A DNA stretch of 64,000 bases from Bacteroidota bacterium (GCA_018266775.1 JAFDZS010000006.1:62001-126000), one strand, 5' to 3'; shown: positions 37,516 through 47,303, numbered from the stretch's first letter. Program-made: numbers and translations. The notes: generated from the sequence alone by a model not told the origin.

Positions 37516-38046
37516 GCGGCTCTGTATAGCTTGATCTTTTAGCGGTATCTCAGCTTTGATATAGCTAAATTAATTTGTATTGTACCGGCAGAATTTTACT
37601 CTGCAATTAAAAACTCAAAAAATCAATACAGGGAGAACACATCATAGCAACGGTCATCAATAATAAATACAGTATGAACGGGCTGCATTTCCTTTTAATC
37701 CATTAACATATATGATACCATTGATAACATACATTAGAATCTTATCCTGCCTGTTAGCCCATACATATACGGGAACCGGTGAAAGACAGATTCCCCGAAT
37801 GGGCTGCGCTGTATCTATAGCAGAAAAAAACTAATGGCCCAAATGGCGTTGAAGGCAGGCAGAGCGGCTGATACACGCCCACACGAAGAGCCGCATGCCA
37901 AAAGCAGTACTGTTACAATACCCCGTCTGGCTGTATGCATAACACAAAAGGTTGCTGCTTAGAAAAATTTATATTACATTGAAACCCGAATTGCGTTATG
38001 ATGACACAGAGCTGGTATCATGCAGCAATAGTAAACAAACTTAAAC
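37516..38046 (+). other. Intergenic region upstream of xylA
   Basis: This stretch of about 530 bp must contain the xylA promoter. I see no LacI-type operator matching those at 31940 or 32153, and no convincing -7 box. A 42-codon ORF (37833-37961) has no recognisable product. Nothing else is supported. Confidence 0.5.
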
Positions 38047-39375
38047 ATGAAAGTAATTACAGGAGCAAAGGAATATTTCAAGGAAATTCCTCAAATCAAA
38101 TTCGAAGGGCTGGAAACCGATAACCCACTGGCATTTCGCTGGTACGACGAAAATAAAACCGTAGCCGGTAAACCATTAAAAGAATGGCTGCGTTTTGCCT
38201 GCGCCTACTGGCACAGTTTTACCGGCAGTGGTGCTGATCCTTTTGGAGAAGCTACGCATCTTTTTCCCTGGAATGAAAAAGCAGATGCCGTGGAAAGAGC
38301 CAAAGACAAAGCAGATGCCGCTTTTGAGTTCATCACCAAAATGGGTATGCCTTATTATTGTTTTCACGATGTTGATGTAGTCGATTATGGAAACGATGTT
38401 AATGAAAATGACAGCAGGCTGCAAGCCTTAACCGCTTATCTTGCTGAAAAACAAAAAGCAAGCGGCGTAAAATTATTATGGGGTACTGCCAATTTATTTT
38501 CTAACAGAAGGTATATGAATGGCGCCAGCACCAACCCTGACTTTCATGTACTGGCACACGGTGCCGCACAGGTAAAAGCAGCGCTGGATGCCACCATTGC
38601 TTTAGGTGGTGAAAACTATGTATTCTGGGGTGGCCGTGAAGGATATATGAGTTTACTGAACACGAACATGAAAAGGGAGAAAGAACATTTAGCCCGTTTT
38701 CTTCATACTGCAAAAGAGTATGCCCGCCGCAATGGTTTTAAAGGCAAATTCTTTATTGAACCCAAGCCATGCGAGCCCAGCAAACACCAATATGATTATG
38801 ATGGTGAAACCGTAATTGGTTTCCTGCGCCAATACAATTTACTGAATGATTTCAGCCTGAATATTGAAGTGAACCACGCCACACTGGCTGGCCACACTTT
38901 CACCCATGAGCTGCAGGTGGCGGCAGATGCTAACTTACTGGGAAGCATGGACGCAAATCGCGGCGACTATCAAAATGGATGGGATACCGATCAATTCCCC
39001 AATGATATCAATGAGCTGACCGAAGCCATGCTGATCATCCTGGAAGCGGGTGGCTTCAACGGCGGTGGTATTAACTTCGATGCAAAGATCAGGCGTAACA
39101 GCACCGACATGGAAGATTTGTTTTACGCACATATCGGCGGCATGGATACTTTTGCCCGTGCGCTGATCACGGCAGATAACATCCTCCAAAAATCTGATTA
39201 TAAAAAAATACGTGCCAGCCGTTATGCATCTTTCGACAGTGGTGAGGGCAAAGCTTTTGAAGAAGGCAAATTATCACTGGAAGATTTGCGGAGTTACGCT
39301 GTTGCAAACGGCGAGCCGGCAATGATCAGCGGCAAACAGGAATACTTGGAGAATTTGGTGAACCGCTTTATATGA
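38047..39375 (+). CDS. xylA: Xylose isomerase
   Basis: A 442-residue enzyme, the length of class II xylose isomerases. Landmarks are [15 protein letters not shown], the catalytic His in [28 protein letters not shown], the metal-binding [18 protein letters not shown] and the late [14 protein letters not shown]. It converts D-xylose to D-xylulose in the cytosol using Mg or Mn. It has its own transcription unit after the susD terminator. No xylulokinase gene follows; a tandem repeat array comes next instead. Confidence 0.97.
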   Translation: MKVITGAKEYFKEIPQIKFEGLETDNPLAFRWYDENKTVAGKPLKEWLRFACAYWHSFTGSGADPFGEATHLFPWNEKADAVERAKDKADAAFEFITKMGMPYYCFHDVDVVDYGNDVNENDSRLQALTAYLAEKQKASGVKLLWGTANLFSNRRYMNGASTNPDFHVLAHGAAQVKAALDATIALGGENYVFWGGREGYMSLLNTNMKREKEHLARFLHTAKEYARRNGFKGKFFIEPKPCEPSKHQYDYDGETVIGFLRQYNLLNDFSLNIEVNHATLAGHTFTHELQVAADANLLGSMDANRGDYQNGWDTDQFPNDINELTEAMLIILEAGGFNGGGINFDAKIRRNSTDMEDLFYAHIGGMDTFARALITADNILQKSDYKKIRASRYASFDSGEGKAFEEGKLSLEDLRSYAVANGEPAMISGKQEYLENLVNRFI

Positions 39376-39382
39376 TATGATT

Positions 39383-39881
39383 GCCGCAGATGCGCAGATG
39401 GGCATGGTCTGACGGCATCGTCTGACCATGGGGGAAAATGAATAGGAGTCATGGTAGACTGCCGCAGATGCGCAGATGGGCATGGTCTGACGGCATCGTC
39501 TGACCATGGGGGAAAATGAATAGGAGTCATGATAGACAGCCACAGATACGCAGATGAGAATGGTCTGACGGCATCATCTGACCATGGGAAAAATAAATAG
39601 GAGTCATGATAGACAGCCGCGGATATGCAGATGAGAATGGTCTGACGGCATCGTCTGACCATGGGGAAAAATGAATAGAAGTTATGACAGACAGCCGCAG
39701 ATACGCAGATGAGAATGGTCTGACGGCATCGTCTGACCATGGGGGAAAATGAATAGGAGTTATGACAGACAGCCGCAGATACGCAGATGAGAATGGTCTG
39801 ACGGCATCATCTGACCATGGGGAAAAATAAATAGGAGTTATGATAGACTGCCGCAGATATGCAGATGAGAACGGTCTGACC
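39383..39881. repeat. Tandem array A, 78-bp period, six full copies plus a partial seventh
   Basis: Units begin with GCCGCAG-like sequence at 39383, 39461, 39539, 39616, 39694, 39772 and 39850 (spacing 78, once 77). Each holds the interrupted palindrome ATGGTCTGACG-GCAT-CGTCTGACCAT followed by an AT-rich tail with AATAGGAGT. Copies differ at a few positions. Because 78 is a multiple of three, long frames run through it on the minus strand, but they are periodic artefacts. The core is shared, in reverse orientation, with array B. Confidence 0.9.
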
Positions 39882-40033
39882 ATTTCAGCCAGGATCGTTC
39901 AGGTGGCTTAAAGCCTCCCAACGCCATAAACAGATGCGATGATTATTTTCAGACAAATCTGTGCATCTGCGGCATAATTACACACAGGCAGTTGGTTTTT
40001 TATTTTCTCATAGTTAGTTTTAAAGCAGCATAG

Positions 40034-40051
40034 CCCCGGTTAATACCGGGG
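40034..40051. promoter_or_regulatory. Hairpin upstream of uxuA
   Basis: CCCCGGT (40034-40040) and ACCGGGG (40045-40051) pair perfectly around TAAT, 36 bp ahead of the uxuA ATG. Together with array A it may end the xylA transcript or affect uxuA translation; there is no T-run. Confidence 0.45.
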
Positions 40052-40086
40052 TTGTGTTTTGTATCTTTACCGTAAAATTGAAAAAT

Positions 40087-41253
40087 ATGATGATGCATCA
40101 AACCATGCGCTGGTATGGCCCGCATGATGTTGTACAACTTGCTGACATCCGCCAGGCCGGCTGTGCCGGTGTGGTTACCGCATTGCACCAAATTCCCGTT
40201 GGTGATGTTTGGACTGTTGAAGAAATTGAAAAAAGAAAACAAATGATTGAAGCGGCGGGCATGACATGGACGGTGATTGAAAGCCTGCCGGTGAGTGATG
40301 ACATCAAAAGGCAAACAGGCAACTGGCTGCAGCATATTGAAAATTATAAAATCAGTATCCGCAATGTGGCAGCCTGCGGGTTAAAAGTGATCACCTATAA
40401 TTTTATGCCGGTACTGGATTGGTTGCGAACCGATGTCAGTTATACTTTCCCCAATGGCAGCAAAGCGTTGTACTTTAACCGCAGTGCTTTTGTTGCGTTT
40501 GATGTGTACATGCTGAAAAGACCCGGTGCAGAAAAAGATTACAGCATGGCAGAAATAGAAAAAGCAAGGCTGTACATGAACACCGCAAGCGAAGATGAAA
40601 AAGAAAAAGTGTTCCGCAATTGTTTATTGGGATTACCGGGCAGCGATGATGCGTTTACTCCCGAACAGGTTTTGGCAGAATTAAAAAAATATGAAGGTAT
40701 CGATACTGCGAAACTCAAACAGCACTTGTTTTATTTTTTAGAACAGGTCATCCCGGTTGCAGAAGCAGCGGGCGTGGTAATGGCTATTCATCCCGATGAT
40801 CCGCCCTACCCTGTACTGGGATTGCCCCGCATCATGAGCTCCGAACAGGATGCGGCAGATTTAGTGCAGGCTGTACCGTCAGTAGCATGCGGTTTTTGTT
40901 TTTGTACCGGATCCTTTGGCGCCCGGCCGGATAATGATTTAATAAAAATGATACAACGATTTGGCGACCGCATCCACTTCTTACACTTACGCAATACTAA
41001 AATGGATGGTGAAGGCAATTTTTTTGAAGCCAATCATTTGGAAGGCGATGCGGATATGTTTGCCATCATTAAAGAAATATTGTTATTGATGAAGCGGCGG
41101 CATATATCCTTACCCATGCGCCCCGATCATGGGCACCAGATGCTGGATGATTTACATAAAAAAACGTATCCCGGTTATTCTGCCATAGGAAGATTAAAAG
41201 CATTGGCCGAGTTACGTGGGATAGAATATGCATTGAGCAGGGTAATCGCCTGA
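40087..41253 (+). CDS. uxuA: Mannonate dehydratase
   Basis: A 388-residue enzyme from ATG 40087 (MMMHQTMRWYGPHDVV); the frame reaches a GTG at 40054, but the family starts near RWYGPxDxV. Recognised motifs are GVVTALHQIPVGDVW, LKVITYNFMPVLDWLRT, VVMAIHPDDPPYPVLGLPRI, GFCFCTGSFGARPDND and MRPDHGHQMLDD. It dehydrates D-mannonate to 2-keto-3-deoxy-gluconate in hexuronate breakdown, serving the glucuronic acid freed by GH67/GH115. It is bracketed by repeat arrays A and B and appears to be a single-gene unit. Confidence 0.96.
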   Translation: MMMHQTMRWYGPHDVVQLADIRQAGCAGVVTALHQIPVGDVWTVEEIEKRKQMIEAAGMTWTVIESLPVSDDIKRQTGNWLQHIENYKISIRNVAACGLKVITYNFMPVLDWLRTDVSYTFPNGSKALYFNRSAFVAFDVYMLKRPGAEKDYSMAEIEKARLYMNTASEDEKEKVFRNCLLGLPGSDDAFTPEQVLAELKKYEGIDTAKLKQHLFYFLEQVIPVAEAAGVVMAIHPDDPPYPVLGLPRIMSSEQDAADLVQAVPSVACGFCFCTGSFGARPDNDLIKMIQRFGDRIHFLHLRNTKMDGEGNFFEANHLEGDADMFAIIKEILLLMKRRHISLPMRPDHGHQMLDDLHKKTYPGYSAIGRLKALAELRGIEYALSRVIA

Positions 41254-41335
41254 ATAAAAAAGGCAACCATGAATACTCATAGTTGCCTGAACCTATAGTC
41301 GCTGCCTGAACAAAATAGAAAAGTTGCTTCATCAC

Positions 41336-41613
41336 ATGGTCAGACGTGGACGTCAGACCATAACCATCTGCGGCCTCTTCCCGATCGGGGTGCTTCAAGC
41401 GGCCTGACCATCACAAATCATTTCTCCATTTCAACATGGTCAGACGTGGACGTCAGGCCATAACCATCTGCGGCCTCTTCCCCGTCGGGGCGCTCTAAGC
41501 GGCCTGACCATCACAAATCATTTCTCCATTTCAACATGGTCAGACGTGGACGTCAGACCATGACCATCTGCGGCCTCTTCCCGGTCGGGGCGCTCTAAGC
41601 GACCTGACCATCC
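41336..41613. repeat. Tandem array B, 100-bp period, about 2.8 copies
   Basis: Units start at 41336, 41436 and 41536, exactly 100 bp apart. Each starts with ATGGTCAGACG-TGGA-CGTCAGACCAT (the middle copy has GGCCAT) and continues with CATCTGCGGCCTCTTCCC and a GGCCTGACCATCACAAATCA tail. Reverse-complemented, the core equals that of array A with a different 4-nt centre. The array fills the gap between uxuA and the convergent barrel protein gene. Confidence 0.9.
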
Positions 41614-41622
41614 TGACAACAC

Positions 41623-44211
41623 TTAGAACTGAACGCCTTCTGTTGCATTACTATCACCATTATTACTCTTCCGCTTGAAAAGCGAAGCGTCCATCTTTCC
41701 GAAACGGTAACTGAAATTCAGTTTCACCATTTGCGGGTCACGTAAACGGGTATACGTTTGTGTAAAATAATCGCTGTACGAATACTGGCTGTTGATCCTT
41801 GTCTTGAAAATATCCGTTACACTTACTGATACTGCCGCTGCATTATTTTTCAGGAACGTTTTCTTCACAGCAAGGTCCATACCCCATGATGGTTTGATAT
41901 AACCCTGTGAAGAACTCTGGCTCTGCATCATTGGAGGGCCACCTAATTGACCACCACCGCTTACCGGTAAATTGGTTTTAGACTGGTAGGTTGTAGTGAA
42001 CTGAATGGCAAAGTTGGAAGGCAGTTTAAAATTACTGTTGAACTTTGCAAACGCACTCCACAATGCTGCCTGTTGTGTGGTGGTGATATTATCAGTATTG
42101 ATCTTTGAATTATATACATTCAGGTTGGTACTGATGTCCCACCATTTAGCCAGGTTATTAGTAACAGTCGCTTCTGCACCTGCAGTATAACTGCTGTTGG
42201 CATTGATATACGTATTAATGAGTTCAGTATTACCAGTAACCGGATCATTTTCCTGTGACAGATAACGGGTAATTAAATTATTGGTATACTTATAATACAA
42301 CGATCCTAAAAATGTACTGTTGCCTTTAAATGTTTTCAGGTAAGACAGTTCCAGTGATTGTGTAAACTCCGGTACCAGGTTGGGGTTACCCCTGGTAATA
42401 TTCAGTTTATCAGTATAATCTGTAAACGGAATCAGCTGGAAGAAGTTAGGCTTGTTCACCCTGCGGGTGTAACTCAATTGCAACTCCTGCCTGTTCTGTA
42501 ATTTCTGGCTCAGGAATATGGATGGAAATAAACTTACAGGATAACTGTTTTTAAAACTTTCGCCGGTATTGGTTAATGTTCCGGTATAGTTCGAACTTTC
42601 TGCACGTAATCCCACTTTGTAACTGAAATCTTTAATGCTGTTGCCATAAGTAAGATATGCGGCATACACATTATCGGTGTTTTTATAATCGCTGGTGGCA
42701 GATGGTATCAGCAAATATTGCTGTGCACTGTCACTGAACAAATAGTTATTATTGTTATTTACACGGCTCCTGATTGCTGCCCGTACACCTGCTTCCAGCT
42801 TGGCTGTTTTGCTCAGGGGTAATGTATAATCAGATTGTATCACAAAATTTTTATCGCTGCCATAACCCAATGCTGATTGCAATGCAGTGCTGGCGATACC
42901 GCCACCAGTTGCGAAGTAATTAGTGGTGTATAAAGAGTTGTTATTGTTTTTACCGGTAAAATAATTGGCATCAACAGTTAGCTCTTCGTCCTTCTTTGCA
43001 AAAATATGTTTGTAACCAAACACCAAACCCTGCCCGTTAAATTCCCTTGTACCGGTAGTAAAGCGCTGGCTCAACCCACTGATCTTTCCATTGCTGTATA
43101 AACTGTCCGTGGCAATATTGATATTTTCATACGGATTAAATTCACCATGCACCCTGATGCCGGATAAAGAAAAGGTATTGCGGTTATCAGCAAAATAATC
43201 CACACCCAGTTTGGCAAATAAAAATCCGCCGGAAGATTTATTAAAATTATCCTGCGTGGTGATAGTTTGTGGCGATGTTAAAAGGCTGGTACGTTCTGTA
43301 TTACCCGTAGTTTGTGCTTTATTCTGGTTGCCATTGATAGCTGCACTAACATTGAATTTATTTTCACGCACATTAAAATCTGCACCGCCATTCAGTGCAC
43401 CACGTTTATCTACGCCGGCTCTTACATTACCATTGTAACCGGTTTTTTTATTTTTCTTCAGCACAATATTTAAAATACCGGCACCACCACCAGAAGCATC
43501 ATATTTTGCTGAAGGATTGGTGATCACTTCCACGCTTTCAATGGCATCTGCCGGTATCTGGTCTAATGTCAATGTGGTTGGCCTTCCGTCTACCAATAAT
43601 TGAGGAGTACTGTTACGCAGGGTAACATTACCATCAATATCTACATTTACAGAAGGTACATTGCGGATCACATCCAGGCCTGTTCCCCCTGTACTCATGA
43701 TATTTTTTTCAACGTTAAATATTTTTTTATCGGCGCTTAATTTTATTGCCGGTGGTGTGGAAGTAACCACCACACCCTGCAGCATTTGCGCATCCTGCAC
43801 CAGTTTAATTTTTCCCAAATCTTTTTCGGTTGATGGCGGCTGCATTTTTCCATCAGCACCTTTACTAAAGAAACTTACCGGGGCTTCATACGCTTTAAAA
43901 CCCACACTGCTGATCTTGATGGAGTATCTGCCTTTCATGGCTACATCTTCAAAACTAAAATCGCCGTTGGCTTGTGTTACTGCAGACTTATATAAAAGCT
44001 GTTTGCTTTTTTTGGTTGCAGAATCCATTTTGGTTTCCATTAAAAAAACGGTGGCATCAGCAACGCCTTTACCGTCGTTATCGGTAAGCTTACCGTAAAT
44101 ATGGCCGGTTAAATTTCCGCCTGCTGGTTGCTTCATACCTGCTGGTGGCATTTGTGCAAATGCAGCAGAAAAGCCCAGCGTTAAAGCAATGAGTACTACT
44201 ATGTGTTTCAT
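41623..44211 (-). CDS. Outer membrane beta-barrel / TonB-dependent receptor family protein
   Basis: An 862-residue outer membrane protein with signal peptide (FSAAFAQ, residue 20), a carboxypeptidase-like regulatory domain (about 35-115: HIYGKLTDNDGKGVADATVFL), a plug with GTGLDVIRNVPSVNVDIDGN and LLVDGRPTTLTLDQIPADAI, and a large C-terminal barrel (outer-membrane beta-barrel family 3). The pattern is like that of receptors with unknown ligands often found near LytTR systems. The LytTR/LytS pair directly upstream on the same strand may regulate it. It is probably not part of the xylan system. Confidence 0.88.
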   Translation of the reverse strand: MKHIVVLIALTLGFSAAFAQMPPAGMKQPAGGNLTGHIYGKLTDNDGKGVADATVFLMETKMDSATKKSKQLLYKSAVTQANGDFSFEDVAMKGRYSIKISSVGFKAYEAPVSFFSKGADGKMQPPSTEKDLGKIKLVQDAQMLQGVVVTSTPPAIKLSADKKIFNVEKNIMSTGGTGLDVIRNVPSVNVDIDGNVTLRNSTPQLLVDGRPTTLTLDQIPADAIESVEVITNPSAKYDASGGGAGILNIVLKKNKKTGYNGNVRAGVDKRGALNGGADFNVRENKFNVSAAINGNQNKAQTTGNTERTSLLTSPQTITTQDNFNKSSGGFLFAKLGVDYFADNRNTFSLSGIRVHGEFNPYENINIATDSLYSNGKISGLSQRFTTGTREFNGQGLVFGYKHIFAKKDEELTVDANYFTGKNNNNSLYTTNYFATGGGIASTALQSALGYGSDKNFVIQSDYTLPLSKTAKLEAGVRAAIRSRVNNNNNYLFSDSAQQYLLIPSATSDYKNTDNVYAAYLTYGNSIKDFSYKVGLRAESSNYTGTLTNTGESFKNSYPVSLFPSIFLSQKLQNRQELQLSYTRRVNKPNFFQLIPFTDYTDKLNITRGNPNLVPEFTQSLELSYLKTFKGNSTFLGSLYYKYTNNLITRYLSQENDPVTGNTELINTYINANSSYTAGAEATVTNNLAKWWDISTNLNVYNSKINTDNITTTQQAALWSAFAKFNSNFKLPSNFAIQFTTTYQSKTNLPVSGGGQLGGPPMMQSQSSSQGYIKPSWGMDLAVKKTFLKNNAAAVSVSVTDIFKTRINSQYSYSDYFTQTYTRLRDPQMVKLNFSYRFGKMDASLFKRKSNNGDSNATEGVQF

Positions 44212-44413
44212 ATCTTTCGATTTTTGTAGTGTAAAACTACTGCGGCATAAGCGGGGTATTTTGCAAATGAGACGAGAAGGGGAAATGTTGCGACGAAAAG
44301 GAGTTGGGGATGGAGGATGTGGGATTTAGGATTTAGGAATTTGGAATTTGGGTGGAGGCGTCAAGACGGTTCGTAACCGTCAGACGCCTGTGCGGATGCG
44401 TCTTGCAGAATAT
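44212..44413. other. Gap with nested hairpin and degenerate ATTTGG repeats
   Basis: AGGCGTC (44356-44362) pairs with GACGCCT (44383-44389), and inside it GACGGTT (44365-44371) pairs with AACCGTC (44375-44381), giving a stem of 14 pairs just beyond the LytTR gene stop. It may end that transcript. Before it lie short degenerate repeats of the GGATTTAGGAATTTGG type (44327-44351). The barrel-gene promoter must be nearer 44230, but I cannot define it. Confidence 0.5.
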
Positions 44414-45127
44414 TTATTTTGCAATGAGAGCAGCAACGGTGTCTCGGTATAGATCACTTACCGGAAGTTCGATCTGATCGATAAAGACACTGCTTTTTTT
44501 GATGGCGGTGATGTACGCCAGGTTGGCGATATAAGATTTGTGAATGCGGATAAACGATTTTGCCGGCAACTGTTCTTCTATCGTTTTCATCGGCATGCGG
44601 GTAACCACAGGTTTGGAAGAACTCTTTACATGTATTTTGATATAGTCTTTCAACCCTTCCACATACACAATATCCGCAATGGTGACCTTCACCATACTGT
44701 ATTCCACGTTTACAAAAAAATAATCGGGTGTTGTTGATGCAGCGGGCGTATTATCTTTTGCCGCATGTTTCAGTTCAAACAATTCTTTGGCTTTGTTGCA
44801 GGCTTTAATAAAACGGTCCAGCGCCACCGGTTTTACCAGGTAATCCACCACAGCTAAATTAAAACCTTCCAGTGCAAATTTCTCATACGCTGTAATAAGG
44901 ATGAACATGGGCTTTACTGTCATGCTTTGTATCAGTTGCAAACCGGTAAGGCCGGGCATTTGTATGTCTGAAAAAACAAGGTCTACCGGTTGCTGTTCCA
45001 TCACTTTCATCGCTTCCACAGCGCTGTCGCAACTGGCCACCAATTGCAGAAAAGGAACTTTGCTGATATTATCCTGCAATAATTCCAGCGCCAGCGGTTC
45101 ATCATCTATAGCAATACAACGTATCAT
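44414..45127 (-). CDS. LytTR family response regulator
   Basis: A 237-residue regulator with a receiver domain (residues 1-120; phosphoacceptor Asp54 in DLVFSDIQMPGLTG, Lys in DYLVKPVALDRF) and a C-terminal LytTR DNA-binding domain (DYFFVNVEYSMVKV, IVYVEGLKDYIKIH, FIRIHKSYIANLAYI). It overlaps the kinase stop by 4 bp (ATGA), so the two are co-translated. A likely target is the neighbouring outer-membrane barrel gene. Confidence 0.93.
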   Translation of the reverse strand: MIRCIAIDDEPLALELLQDNISKVPFLQLVASCDSAVEAMKVMEQQPVDLVFSDIQMPGLTGLQLIQSMTVKPMFILITAYEKFALEGFNLAVVDYLVKPVALDRFIKACNKAKELFELKHAAKDNTPAASTTPDYFFVNVEYSMVKVTIADIVYVEGLKDYIKIHVKSSSKPVVTRMPMKTIEEQLPAKSFIRIHKSYIANLAYITAIKKSSVFIDQIELPVSDLYRDTVAALIAK

Positions 45128-46170
45128 GAATGCAACTGAATTTGAAGTGATACATTAAAGATACCATTCTCCCGGCTGATGTTCAATACATGCTGGTGAT
45201 GGTATAATAGTTCCAGCCGGCGCCGCACATTGGCGAGGCCAATGCCGCTGGCATCATCTTTAATTTCGGTAGATGATGGATCGTATTTATTCGTTACCGT
45301 AAATAAAAGCAGGTTGTGCTTTGCTTCCAGCTTGATGTCGATCTGCGGTTGTTCAATCATCCCGGTTCCATGCTTGAATGCATTCTCCACAAAAGGAATC
45401 AGCAGCATGGGTTCAATGTCGTATTGTTTATCTGCCGGGAGAACTGCAGTATTGACCATCAATTTTTTTCCAAAGCGCTGCAACTGCAGGTCGATATAAC
45501 TCTGCAAATATTCCGTTTCTTTTTCCAGCGTTACTTTTTCTTCTCCGGTTTCATACAGCATATACCGCATGAGTGATGATAATTTAATCAGTGATGGTTC
45601 CAGCAGCTCCGATTGTTTGCGTGCCAGCGCCACCATATTGTTGAGCACATTGAACATAAAGTGCGGACTAACCTGCGAGCGCAGTAGCGACAATTCTGTC
45701 TTCAGGTTTTCGTTCTGTTTTTCCCTTACCAGGTTATCGGCTTTCACCTTATCGGTAATGGTTTTATAAGCAATGCTGCAGGCCAGTATAAACAGAAATA
45801 CAAACAGCGTAAAGGGTAAATGCTTACGCATGGTAACATAACCCGGCGGCGAAACAAATTGCCATAAAGAAGTGGACAAAAACCAAAACACTACAAACCA
45901 TCCCGCCAGTGCGGCAAAATACCAAACGTATTTTTTACGGTAGACCAGTTTGGGAAATAATACACCTGCATTGAAATAAAAAAATAAGATCAGCATCAGG
46001 TCGTTGATCCTGGCGGCAATAAAATTGGCAACCGGGTCTATGGCATCGGGGCGTCTATGATCATTGGGGTCGTAAGACGGCCGTAATAAATAGGGCAATG
46101 AAAAAAGTAATATCCATGCAGCGATATGCAGCAGTACAATCACCCATTTTTTAGTGCCAGTCTTTTTCAT
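45124..46170 (-). CDS. LytS/YehU-type sensor histidine kinase
   Basis: A 348-residue kinase with four predicted membrane helices in the first 155 residues, a short coiled linker, the His-kinase motif LLRSQVSPHFMFNVLNNMVALA, and a HATPase domain with LIPFVENAFKHGTG (N-box) and DDASGIGLANVRRRLELLY (G-box). It pairs with the LytTR regulator encoded immediately downstream. The membrane part has no large periplasmic sensor, so it probably senses a membrane-associated signal. Confidence 0.93.
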   Translation of the reverse strand: MKKTGTKKWVIVLLHIAAWILLFSLPYLLRPSYDPNDHRRPDAIDPVANFIAARINDLMLILFFYFNAGVLFPKLVYRKKYVWYFAALAGWFVVFWFLSTSLWQFVSPPGYVTMRKHLPFTLFVFLFILACSIAYKTITDKVKADNLVREKQNENLKTELSLLRSQVSPHFMFNVLNNMVALARKQSELLEPSLIKLSSLMRYMLYETGEEKVTLEKETEYLQSYIDLQLQRFGKKLMVNTAVLPADKQYDIEPMLLIPFVENAFKHGTGMIEQPQIDIKLEAKHNLLLFTVTNKYDPSSTEIKDDASGIGLANVRRRLELLYHHQHVLNISRENGIFNVSLQIQLHS

Positions 46171-46391
46171 GCCCTAAAATTAGGCAATGCAGCACATTCT
46201 GCCGCACAACCCGCCGCAGAATGCGACGAAATGGACTTTTGTTGAGACGAAATGGAGTAAGTCAGCAGGTTGATTCAATGCTGCCGCAGCTGCGCAGATT
46301 GATTAACACCTAAAGATTTCTAGGCTATGATTCCTTTACCGCTGTATTGTGTGCCATTATTGGCAGCCGCTCTTCATCACAGCACAGGCTC
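46171..46391. other. Non-coding stretch ahead of the RAYT repeat
   Basis: No gene is visible. At 46281-46300 a GCCGCAGCTGCGCAGATTGA sequence resembles the start of the array A unit. Around 46360-46390 a degenerate half copy of the RAYT-associated element (TGGCAGCC, CTCTTCATCACAGCA) precedes the full copy. Confidence 0.5.
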
Positions 46392-46484
46392 TTCGCCTTT
46401 GTTGGTAGCCACACTTCATCTCAGCATGCGCCGTTGTTCGGTATCGAAGGGATGGATATGAGCGATGGCGTACCATCAACAACG
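46392..46484. repeat. RAYT-associated palindromic element, copy 1
   Basis: The element runs from TCGCCTTTGTTGGTAGCC to GGCGTACCATCAACAACG. Its ends are inverted (TTGTTGGTA and TACCA-CAACAA). About 50 bp of its right part, from ATGCGCCGTTGTTCGG to GATGGCGTACCA, is identical to copy 3. It lies about 70 bp beyond the RAYT stop. Confidence 0.8.
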
Positions 46485-46556
46485 ATCTGAACAAAAAATC
46501 CACCGATTCAAACATCATTGATCAGCAGTAAACAAATTTAAAGTACGGTAATCACA

Positions 46557-47078
46557 TTATTCATTTGCATGTGTTACTATTCCAAAATCGTCAATGCCCA
46601 GCACATAATACCTGGCAGAGGAGTAATCATATTCCTCCGGCAAAATACATAAACCTGCCTCCACCGGGTTTTGATGAATATACTTCATCTTTTGATGAAA
46701 TACTTTTGACGAACGCAGTTCAATGGATAATGAATTACGCTCCCAGAATTGATATGTCCTGTCTTTAGCATTTACTTTAAATTGTTGTAAAAGGCTGGCA
46801 TTGCAGTGCTGCAAATCGGCCTTAAACTGTTGTGCTGTATGTTTTAAAAAACTATGTTGAATAGTTTGCAGGTTTTGCCCTGGTAATGGTTGCCAGATAA
46901 GGTGAATATGGTTACTCATAATAGCGAATGCAAATACCTTCACCCGTTTTTGCTGCACTAAATATTGCAGGCATTTCATAAGCTCGTTTTTGTAATGATC
47001 ATTTTTTAAAAGGGGCTTCCATTTCAAAATGGTTGCCGTAAAAAACTGCGGCCAGTATTCCGGGTATTGTTGTGTCAT
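46557..47078 (-). CDS. REP-associated tyrosine transposase (RAYT, Y1/IS200-like)
   Basis: A 173-residue single-domain HUH nuclease. The metal-binding HUH motif is His57-x-His59 in FAIMSNHIHLIWQPLPG, and the candidate nucleophile Tyr133 is in KMKYIHQNPVEAGL; FWERNSLSIELRS is the typical RAYT segment before it. RAYTs act on REP-type palindromes, and three copies of one palindromic element lie around this gene. It seems intact. It may be a domesticated enzyme rather than an active insertion sequence, since no IS ends are apparent. Confidence 0.9.
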   Translation of the reverse strand: MTQQYPEYWPQFFTATILKWKPLLKNDHYKNELMKCLQYLVQQKRVKVFAFAIMSNHIHLIWQPLPGQNLQTIQHSFLKHTAQQFKADLQHCNASLLQQFKVNAKDRTYQFWERNSLSIELRSSKVFHQKMKYIHQNPVEAGLCILPEEYDYSSARYYVLGIDDFGIVTHANE

Positions 47079-47185
47079 GCTAATTAAATAGACACAAAAT
47101 GCAATGCCGGGGTTGTAGTGGTGCGTTTTTTTGGTAATTTTATTTAAACCCCAAAATGACTCGTTCGTGTACTAATTACGTTCTG

Positions 47186-47303
47186 TTGTTGGTACGCCAG
47201 CGCTCATATACATCCCTTCGATACGCAACACGACGTTTGCAGGGCGAAGAGTGGCTACCTTCAAAGGCGAAAGGAATGGATATGAGCGCTGGCGTACCAA
47301 CAA
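47186..47303. repeat. RAYT-associated palindromic element, copy 2 (long inverted repeat)
   Basis: The left arm (47186-47220, beginning TTGTTGGTACGCCAGCGCTC) and the right arm (47268-47303, ending GAGCGCTGGCGTACCAACAA) are almost perfectly complementary over about 35 bp, around a 47-bp centre containing GGGCGAAGAGTGGCTACC. It has the same end sequences as copies 1 and 3, but both arms are of the right-end type. It overlaps the 5' part of a spurious frame extension of the next gene. Confidence 0.85.

Noticed and set aside
37833..37961. 42-codon ORF upstream of xylA
   Set aside because: Composition is not protein-like and no start signal is visible.
39274..39883. Minus-strand ORFs of 89-148 codons through array A
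   Set aside because: The 78-bp period keeps frames open and gives a repeating 26-residue peptide; copies shift frame at the 77-bp unit, and no start signal exists.
39383..41613. Tandem arrays as CRISPR
   Set aside because: Units are whole repeats of 78 or 100 bp with no unique spacers, and no cas genes are in the window.
46557..47078. Complete IS200/IS605 insertion sequence
   Set aside because: No TnpB gene and no IS ends; the protein and surrounding palindromes fit a RAYT better.
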